Source of the DNA: SZUA-287 sp036397975
Lineage (GTDB): Bacteria > Bacteroidota > Ignavibacteria > UBA10030 > UBA6906
Reading direction: 5' to 3'
Assembly (NCBI GenBank): GCA_036397975.1
Contig: DASWHW010000001.1
Location: 1-12,694 of the forward strand
Length of the DNA: 12,694 bases
Translations under genes and position numbers: made by a program
Shown here: positions 1-7,000 of the stretch, piece after piece
How the letters are laid out: each line of letters begins with the position of its first letter
Numbering within the stretch: position 1 is the first letter of the stretch
The notes under the pieces: generated by a model
What the model was told of the DNA's origin: nothing
The model's database searches: none
What the model saw: the letters and a program-made list of their open reading frames with translations, nothing else

Positions 1-150
1 GCTCTCTTGCTGAGCCTCGCCCCATTGTTCATACTCTATTTCCTTTTGGGACCTCTCAGTCATGAAGGGACAAGGCGTGAGATCGATGAGACGCATGCGC
101 GAGTCTGTTCGTGCACTCTTCCAACTGACACCATTCGTTCATCTCAATGA
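1..150 (+). CDS. 3' end of an unidentified membrane-protein gene (partial)
   Basis: The first reading frame is open from the window edge to a TGA at 148-150, so this is the C-terminal 49 residues of a gene that starts upstream. The first 18 or so residues (ALLLSLAPLFILYFLLGPLS) are strongly hydrophobic and look like a last transmembrane helix. A charged tail follows (HEGTRREIDE and onwards), presumably cytoplasmic. The other two plus-strand frames stop early, at about 14 and 65. A strong intrinsic terminator begins 9 bp after the stop, as expected at the end of a transcription unit. The family cannot be recognised from so short a piece; a transporter or other polytopic membrane protein is the simplest guess. 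Confidence 0.5.
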   Translation, partial: ALLLSLAPLFILYFLLGPLSHEGTRREIDETHARVCSCTLPTDTIRSSQ

Positions 151-158
151 TCCATTAA

Positions 159-184
159 CCCGATGCCTTGCCAAAGGCATCGGG
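159..184 (+). terminator. Rho-independent terminator after the first gene
   Basis: This is a perfect 11-bp stem, CCCGATGCCTT pairing with AAGGCATCGGG, around the 4-base loop GCCA. A T-rich tail (tccgtctttctcc) follows. It lies 9 bp after the TGA of the partial gene and 142 bp before pbpC, so it separates the two transcription units. The tail is interrupted by C and G rather than being a pure T run. Confidence 0.8.
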
Positions 185-242
185 TCCGTCTTTCTCCGTT
201 CCAGGCTCACCACCCCTTCTCGCCGCTTTCTTCTCTTACGAA

Positions 243-274
243 TTGAAACATTCCGATGCTCTTCGTAGTTTAAT
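243..274 (+). promoter_or_regulatory. Candidate promoter of the pbpC-creD-macroglobulin operon
   Basis: TTGAAA (243-248) is separated by 17 bp from TAGTTT (266-271), which continues as TAGTTTAAT. The pair fits a sigma-70 layout, and the right-hand box also resembles the TAnnTTTG box of Bacteroidota promoters. It would start transcription near 280, leaving a leader of about 45 nt before the pbpC ATG. It is the only reasonable promoter I see between the terminator and pbpC. The call rests on sequence pattern only. Confidence 0.4.
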
Positions 275-325
275 CCGTGTAAGTCACGCATCACTCTGAC
301 ATTCTTAATTGAGTTAGCACCACGC

Positions 326-2635
326 ATGACCCGGCCATCCAGGTTCAGAATATTTCTCCCTGTCCTGTTGCTCCCGCCCACGGCACTCCTCCTCAGTCTG
401 TACCTGGTCCCTCTCCCATCGATGAAACCTTATTCCACGATAGTGCTTGACCGCCACGGAGAGTTCGTGCACGGTTTCATCGCCCGCGACGGGATATGGA
501 GACTCCGCACTTCGTCCGACGAGATACCGGAACAGTTGAAACGACTTCTTATCGAAAAGGAAGACAAGTATTTCTACTATCACCCGGGTATCAATCCGAT
601 TTCAATTATGCGCGCAGTGGGCCAAAATATTTTTGCAGGACGACGTGTCTCAGGGGCTTCGACGATAACGATGCAGGTTGCACGCATGCTCGAAGGAAGG
701 GAGAGAACGTATCAAAACAAGATGGTTGAAATGTTTCGAGCGTTGCAGCTTGAAGCACGATATTCTAAGAATGAAATCCTCGAGATGTACCTCTCCATAG
801 TTCCGCTTGGTGGAAACCTGGAGGGGCTGAAATCAGCATCGCTGATGTACTACGATGCTCCCCTCGAAAGACTGAACATCGCACAATTGTTCGATCTGAT
901 TCTCATTCCGAACGATCCCAATGGTCTGCGTCCGGACAGGAATGCCGACCGCTTATACAACGAGCGCATCACTCAGGCTCGCCGATGGATTCATGACCGA
1001 TTCCTTTCGCGCGAGGATTCCATGACCATTGCGACGGTACCCGCAGCCGCCTCCAGAAGAGAATTACCGAGACGAGCGCAACATTTCTCCCTCCGCATTC
1101 ATTCCATGGTTCCTCATGACGCCGAGGTGATTTCCACCCTTGACCTCCCGACACAACACACCCTCGAACGGCTCATGATGAATCACCTTCGTTCCTGGCA
1201 GCCGCGTGGTGTGATGAATGGAGCCGCAATCATTGTAGATAATAAGTCGCATGAGATTCGTGCATATGTTGGCTCGGGAGATTTTGAAGACGATGCTGCT
1301 GCAGGACAGGTTGACGCCGCAAATTCCCTCCGCCCTCCCGGCTCTACGCTGAAGCCACTGCTTTATGCTCATGCAATTGACAATGGCGTTCTCGCACCTG
1401 AAACCCGCGTGCTTGATACCCCTTATGACATCGAAGGGTTCTCGGTAGAGAATTATGACGGCACCTACTCCGGTTACGTATCCGCCGCAGAGGCGCTGCG
1501 ACGATCGTTGAACATCCCCATGATCAGGCTTCTCCGATCATCGGGGTTCTCTTCCTTCGTTGAGTTTGCCGGGCGTGCAGGCATTGCTTCTCTCGAAGAG
1601 CAGAAGGAACGCCTTGGTCTCAGCGTTATTTTGGGTGGATGCGGTGTTACCCTGGAAGAGATGGTCGGTGCATACTCAATCTTTCCCTCCGGTGGAAGAT
1701 ATGTTCGACCCCAATTCATTCGCAAAGCCGATACCTCACCGCGCGTAGGAGAAGAGGTATGCACTCCTGCTGCCGCATACATCGTTACCGACATTCTCTC
1801 ATCCGTCAATAGACCTGATCTTCCAAACAATTTTGAGTCATCGCTGAATCTGCCCAAGGTTGCATTCAAGACGGGAACGAGCTATGGGCGGCGGGACGCG
1901 TGGGCGATTGGATACACCGCACAGTACACCGTGGGAGTGTGGATGGGCAACGTGACAAACAAGGGGAACCCCGATCTCGTAGGCGGACGTGCAGCGGCAC
2001 CTCTTCTGGTTGATATTTTGAATTCGATTTCTTCACGGTTCGAAAAGGAAATTCTCCCCAAGCCTCCCGATCTTGGAGTGCGGGAAGTTTGCGCGCGCAG
2101 TGGCGATTTGGCCACGTCACTCTGCGACGTCGTCATCGATGATTATTACTCAACAAGTCGATCCTCCTCCGTTCCCTGCAAGCTACACCGAGAATTCATG
2201 ATTGCGATGAACGGGGAAACCCACTACTGCCCGATGTGCGTCGGTTCTCAATCGTATTTTCTTCGCACGTTCGTTGACTATCCACCGGACCTTCTTGCCT
2301 TCTGGAAAAAGATCGATCAGCCGTTTACGGCGCCACCTCCCCACTACCATTCATGTACGTTGGTGAATTCCACTTCAGGCCCTACCATCGTCAGTCCGAC
2401 AGACAACATGACCTACTTTCTTGTCTCACAGCAGCAGAAAATCGCACTACAGGCCACAACTCCTCTGGACATCCGCACGTGCACATGGTACATCAATGAT
2501 CGCTATTATGGGCAGCAGGGGGTCGGGCAAAAACTTTTGGCGTCCCTGGGCAGTGGACGCAACACGATACTCTGTCTTGATGATCGGGGGAGAAGCACAA
2601 CGGTGACAGTACACGTCAAGCAACTATGGCAATAA
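326..2635 (+). CDS. pbpC: Penicillin-binding protein 1C (bifunctional glycosyltransferase/transpeptidase)
   Basis: This 769-residue class A penicillin-binding protein polymerises lipid II into glycan strands and cross-links peptides in the periplasm, anchored by one N-terminal helix (about 9-30). The GT51 domain (about 45-225) shows EDKYFYYHPG at 79-88 with catalytic Glu79, GASTITMQ at 110-117, and the KNEILEMYL...GGN.EG block at 148-167. Ser157 there replaces the usual Asn of YLN. The transpeptidase domain (about 295-575) has SxxK at Ser340-Lys343, SLN at 394-396 and KTGTS at 516-520. The C-terminus matches the PBP1C-specific BiPBP_C domain (PTIVSPTDNMTYF and WYIND) and carries paired CxxH/CPxC residues (Cys617, His620, Cys635, Cys638). 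The length is typical of PBP1C. The ATG at 326 gives a sensible signal anchor, but no clear Shine-Dalgarno precedes it. In enterobacteria pbpC lies beside the alpha-2-macroglobulin gene, as it nearly does here. Confidence 0.96.
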   Translation: MTRPSRFRIFLPVLLLPPTALLLSLYLVPLPSMKPYSTIVLDRHGEFVHGFIARDGIWRLRTSSDEIPEQLKRLLIEKEDKYFYYHPGINPISIMRAVGQNIFAGRRVSGASTITMQVARMLEGRERTYQNKMVEMFRALQLEARYSKNEILEMYLSIVPLGGNLEGLKSASLMYYDAPLERLNIAQLFDLILIPNDPNGLRPDRNADRLYNERITQARRWIHDRFLSREDSMTIATVPAAASRRELPRRAQHFSLRIHSMVPHDAEVISTLDLPTQHTLERLMMNHLRSWQPRGVMNGAAIIVDNKSHEIRAYVGSGDFEDDAAAGQVDAANSLRPPGSTLKPLLYAHAIDNGVLAPETRVLDTPYDIEGFSVENYDGTYSGYVSAAEALRRSLNIPMIRLLRSSGFSSFVEFAGRAGIASLEEQKERLGLSVILGGCGVTLEEMVGAYSIFPSGGRYVRPQFIRKADTSPRVGEEVCTPAAAYIVTDILSSVNRPDLPNNFESSLNLPKVAFKTGTSYGRRDAWAIGYTAQYTVGVWMGNVTNKGNPDLVGGRAAAPLLVDILNSISSRFEKEILPKPPDLGVREVCARSGDLATSLCDVVIDDYYSTSRSSSVPCKLHREFMIAMNGETHYCPMCVGSQSYFLRTFVDYPPDLLAFWKKIDQPFTAPPPHYHSCTLVNSTSGPTIVSPTDNMTYFLVSQQQKIALQATTPLDIRTCTWYINDRYYGQQGVGQKLLASLGSGRNTILCLDDRGRSTTVTVHVKQLWQ

Positions 2636-2658
2636 ATCCACAACGGGAGTGAATGAAC

Positions 2659-4026
2659 ATGGCACAAAACAAACAGGGGCGATTTTTCCTTCCCTTTAAG
2701 ATGATGATGATCGGGCTGCTGACATTGTTGTTGCTAATTCCTGTCGCGTTCATATCATCTATAATAGATGAACGACAGAGTACGAATAGGCTGGCCGTGG
2801 CGGAAATAGGACATTCGTGGGGAGACCCGCAAAAACTCGGTGGGCCACTGCTGATTGTACCATACAAAATCCGAATGCCCGACGATAAGGGAACACAACA
2901 CGTCACGATTCACCGCGCATTCATCCTGCCCGATGATCTGAATATCGAGGCGGAACTGACGCCTGAAAAACGTCAGCGGGGAATCTATGAAACGGCGGTC
3001 TATAGGGTGTCTCTGAAATGCTCGGGACAGTTTTCGCTCGATGCCCTTTCTCAATTGCGCATCCCGCCGGGTGATCTCCTCTGGGATGACGCGTTTCTGG
3101 TCGTCGGCATTCCAGACATGAGGGGAATTACGGAAGCGGTGTCTCTTTCGTTTGCATCGACCGATCTGCATTTTAATCCGGGAACGCAAAATGTATCTCT
3201 CTTTCCTTCCGGCATACACGCGGGAATAGAGAAGCTTGGCTCTCAGACCATTGGGGGTATTCTTCCCTTTTCCTTTTCTCTCTCATTGAACGGCAGCCAG
3301 GATCTCTCTTTCGTTCCACTCGGCAAAGAAACAAGAGTAACTGTCCGCTCCTCATGGCCAGACCCGAGTTTCTCGGGTGCATACCTGCCATCTCAACGCC
3401 ACGTGACCAACGACGGCTTTGATGCAACCTGGGCGATATCGTATTTTGGAAGAAATTATCCGCAATTCTGGACTTCCGCTAACACGAATCCAACCACAAT
3501 TGATGAGGCTGTCAATAGATCATCGTTTGGGGTTCGACTGCTGATCCCCGTTGACTTTTACCATCAGGTGACGCGGGCTGCGAAATATGCCATCCTGTTT
3601 GTTGCGCTAACCTTTCTTGTGTTCTTCCTGCATGAGGTGTTCAACCCGCTCAGGATTCATCCGTTGCAATATCTTCTTGTGGGGTTTGCCCTTTGTCTCT
3701 TCTATTTATTGCTGCTGTCTGCATCGGAGTATCTTTCGTTTGGCGTATCGTATCTTCTCGGCGGCGCGGCAACAGTTATTCTGATCACCGGATATACCAG
3801 CGTGATTCTGAAAAACAAATTTCGCTCGTTCGGCATGGGTCTCACGTTGTCCGGACTCTACGTATATCTGTACATACTACTTCAAATAGAAGAGTATGCG
3901 TTGTTGATTGGATCGACCGGCCTGTTTGCTGTCCTTGCCGTCATCATGTATATAACGCGTCATGTAGATTGGTATGCATTAAAACTCACTATGCGACCCG
4001 ACGGATCGGGCACAGGGGCAGAATAA
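2659..4026 (+). CDS. creD: CreD-family inner-membrane protein
   Basis: This protein of about 455 residues matches CreD, an inner-membrane protein tied to envelope integrity and, in some Gram-negatives, to the CreBC response to beta-lactams. Its biochemical activity is unknown. It has one N-terminal helix (about 16-37), then the family signature IDERQ...VAEIG..WG..Q.LGGPLLIVPY. A large extracytoplasmic domain of about 250 residues follows, then roughly six C-terminal helices beginning near AKYAILFVALTFLVFFL. Two ATGs are in frame. GGGAG at 2645-2649 is 9 nt from the ATG at 2659 but only 3 nt from the one at 2653, so 2659 is preferred; 2653 would add Met-Asn. The gene follows pbpC by 23 bp and its TAA overlaps an ATG (TAATG) at 4026, so it is almost certainly co-transcribed with both neighbours. 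No creA, creB or creC is visible nearby. Confidence 0.9.
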   Translation: MAQNKQGRFFLPFKMMMIGLLTLLLLIPVAFISSIIDERQSTNRLAVAEIGHSWGDPQKLGGPLLIVPYKIRMPDDKGTQHVTIHRAFILPDDLNIEAELTPEKRQRGIYETAVYRVSLKCSGQFSLDALSQLRIPPGDLLWDDAFLVVGIPDMRGITEAVSLSFASTDLHFNPGTQNVSLFPSGIHAGIEKLGSQTIGGILPFSFSLSLNGSQDLSFVPLGKETRVTVRSSWPDPSFSGAYLPSQRHVTNDGFDATWAISYFGRNYPQFWTSANTNPTTIDEAVNRSSFGVRLLIPVDFYHQVTRAAKYAILFVALTFLVFFLHEVFNPLRIHPLQYLLVGFALCLFYLLLLSASEYLSFGVSYLLGGAATVILITGYTSVILKNKFRSFGMGLTLSGLYVYLYILLQIEEYALLIGSTGLFAVLAVIMYITRHVDWYALKLTMRPDGSGTGAE

Positions 4027-4058
4027 TGTTGCTTCACACCATCACCCGGAGACTTCCC

Positions 4059-7000
4059 ATGCGACAGAAATCATTCATCGGAGTAATCACCCTTCTTGCG
4101 TTCCTTGCCTCGTGCAAAGGGCCTGAGACACAAAGCATTTCCATCATTTCGCCGCTACCGTCCGGAGTTGTTCCATCAAACGGTGCGCTCTCTTTTATGT
4201 TCTCACGTGCGGTTGTTCCGGTCGACTCGACCAATCATTGGTCGGTCTCATCATTCATCGAATTCACCCCGGCTATTCCCGGAAAATTTGTCTGGCAGGA
4301 CACGTCGCGGCTCATCTTCAGCCCGGACGGTGCTCTTCCCGGGGATACCCGATTTACGGGACGAATAAACACCGCACTGCTCACGCAGTTAAGCGGCGCG
4401 GCTTCGTTTGATGGAGACGAATCGTTTCAGTTCTCCACGGAAAGCTTCCGGCTTATTACTGCAGAGTTCTTCTATGATCGGGTCGGACAAACGCGTACAA
4501 TCGGCTTAAAGGCGAATCTCACGTTCACCTACCCGGTCCGCCCTGAGGATGTCCAGCGTACGGTTCGCATCACTGTCGATGACCAGCCCCACCAATCAAT
4601 TCGCGCTGCAAGTCCGAACACCAATCGGATCATCGCGCTCGATCTTGGAACCGTGGGGCAGGCACAACAGGAAAAGAAAATCGCCGTGACTTTTGAAACT
4701 GACCTCCTCTCCCCCGAAACAAATACGCACATCAAGATTGAGAAACCTTTTGTCTTCAAGCTTCCGGGGCTGGAGGAGATCAAGATCTCCAGCCACGACT
4801 TTGGATTTGACGGCAAGCAGGGGTGGATTCGTTTTACTACGTCGCAAGAAGTCGATCTTTCGGCAGCAAAGAAATTCATCACCGTTGATCCTGCCCGGGA
4901 CTTTTCTCTTGAGGGAGACGAACGCAGTTTTACCCTGAGGGGATTATTTCAGGCGGCAACCCCATATCACGTTACCGTGAGAAAGGGAATGGAAAGCTAT
5001 CTCGGGGGAAAAATCCAGAACGACTACCCTGCCGATATTACGTTCGGTAATATTGCGCCGTCATTTCGTTTCGCTTCCGAGTCCGGCGTTTATATGCTTC
5101 TCGGTGGTGCAAAGACACTCGACATTACCACGGTGAACTTATCTCAGGTGTACGCTCGTGTGAGCCAGATTTTCCAGAATAATCTTGTCTTCTTCCTCGA
5201 TCAGGGTCGATACTACGATTACTATTGGGATGATTACGACCCGGAAACGGGGGGTGGGACATACTCGCGAAAATATCGATATGCCGTGGGCAATTACGGG
5301 CGACAGATCAATTTCGACACTCTGGATGTAAAGAGCGTCACGAATCAGGAAGTAACGACCCCGTACAACATCGCTCCTTTCATGAATACGGGATACAAAG
5401 GATTTTATCTCGTGGAGATCGCCAATCCTCAGGAACCGTGGCGAACCACTTCCAAGCTCGTCGTCGTTTCCGACATCGGCCTCATTGTAAAACGAAGTGC
5501 AAATGAACTCGTTGTGTTCGCAACAAGTCTTGAGACCAACGAACCCTTGGCGAATGTGCTCATCACGCTTGTCTCAACCAACAATCAGGTGATGTCCTCC
5601 ACGAAAACAGACAAGGGCGGGGTTGTCCGTTTGTCGAACCTTCTTGAAATGCAAAAGACATTTCAGTTAAAACTTGTTACTGCGGAACTCGAGAGCGATT
5701 TCAACTTTCTTAACCTGGCGGATTACAGAGTTGAGACATCCCGATTCGATGTAGCCGGCAAGCGGGATGTGGCAAACCGGTATGATGTTTTCGTGTATGG
5801 CGACAGGAATATCTATCGGCCGGGGGAAACCATTCGGCTTTCGGCCATCGTGCGAGAATTGACGAAGGAGCTTCCGGCTAAACTTCCTGTGCGCTTGAAG
5901 ATCTATAACCCGCTGGGGACGGTCATCCAGGAGCAACATCTCACATTGAATGAGTACGGCTCTTGTGAAGCGCAGTATCAGACAGCCTCCACCTCGCCGA
6001 CAGGAGAATATCGATTCGAAATCTACACCGGCAACAACCTGTACCTCTCCTCCTACAAGGTGAGTGTCGAAGATTTCGTCCCCGATCGATTGAAGGTGCA
6101 CCTCCAGGCTTCGGCAGAAGATGCGCGACCGGGCGACAGGATCACTTACAATCTGCAGGCGTTTAACTTTTTCGGCCCACCCGCGGTCGGGCGCAGTTGG
6201 GAATTTGAGGCGTCATTTGTAATTGCACCGTACATTTCGAAACGCTTCCCGGACTTTCGCTTCTTTGATGACGCAGCGAAAAACTATTCAGCTCCGCCCG
6301 ATGTAATGACTGGAAAAACGGATAATGACGGGAAGACGCTTATTGGTTTCAATGTCCCCGACAATCTCACTTCCACTGGAATACTCAAAGCGCGCGGTCG
6401 GGTTGCGGTCTTTGATGAATCTGGCCGTCCCGTGTACCAGCTTGCACAAACGATCGTGTATCCCAGAGAGTATTTCATTGGCGTTCGTCAGCGCGGATCA
6501 TATTACGTCAGTCCGAACACACCACAAAAAATGCAGATCATCGCCGTCGACACGAAGGATTCTTCTATCAAAGGATTCAGTGCCACGATTGATCTCATTC
6601 GGCTTGAATGGCATTCGATACTTCGTCAGCATCCTGGAACAAAGACTCTCCGCTACGTCTCAGAGCAGCGTGAGGTTCTTGTGAAAAGCGATGCGCTTCG
6701 GCTTGCTGACCAGCCAGTGGAATACACCTACACTGTGCCGCGGTCCGGTGAATATGTCATGCGTGTTTCACGCGATGGTGAATCGGGATACAACCAGTTT
6801 CGTTTCTACGCCTATAGCTGGGGTACCACGGATATTACTTCTTTCGCAGTCAACCCGGAGGCGCGAATCGAGGTCGTTTTCGACAAGGACAAATACGCTC
6901 CGGGCGAAAAGGCAAAGGCGCTCTTCCAGGCACCGTTTGATGGCAAGATGCTGGTGTGCGTCGAACGAAACAGCGTCTTCAGTTACCACTATCTCGATGT

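Noticed and set aside
62..268. 68-codon plus-strand frame at the left end
   Set aside because: It spans the terminator hairpin and the pbpC upstream region, is Arg-rich and overlaps the more plausible end of the upstream membrane-protein gene.
3693..4058. Open frame extending the macroglobulin gene 122 codons upstream into creD
   Set aside because: It overlaps the well-conserved C-terminal helices of CreD. The lipoprotein signal peptide and Shine-Dalgarno at 4059 mark the true start.
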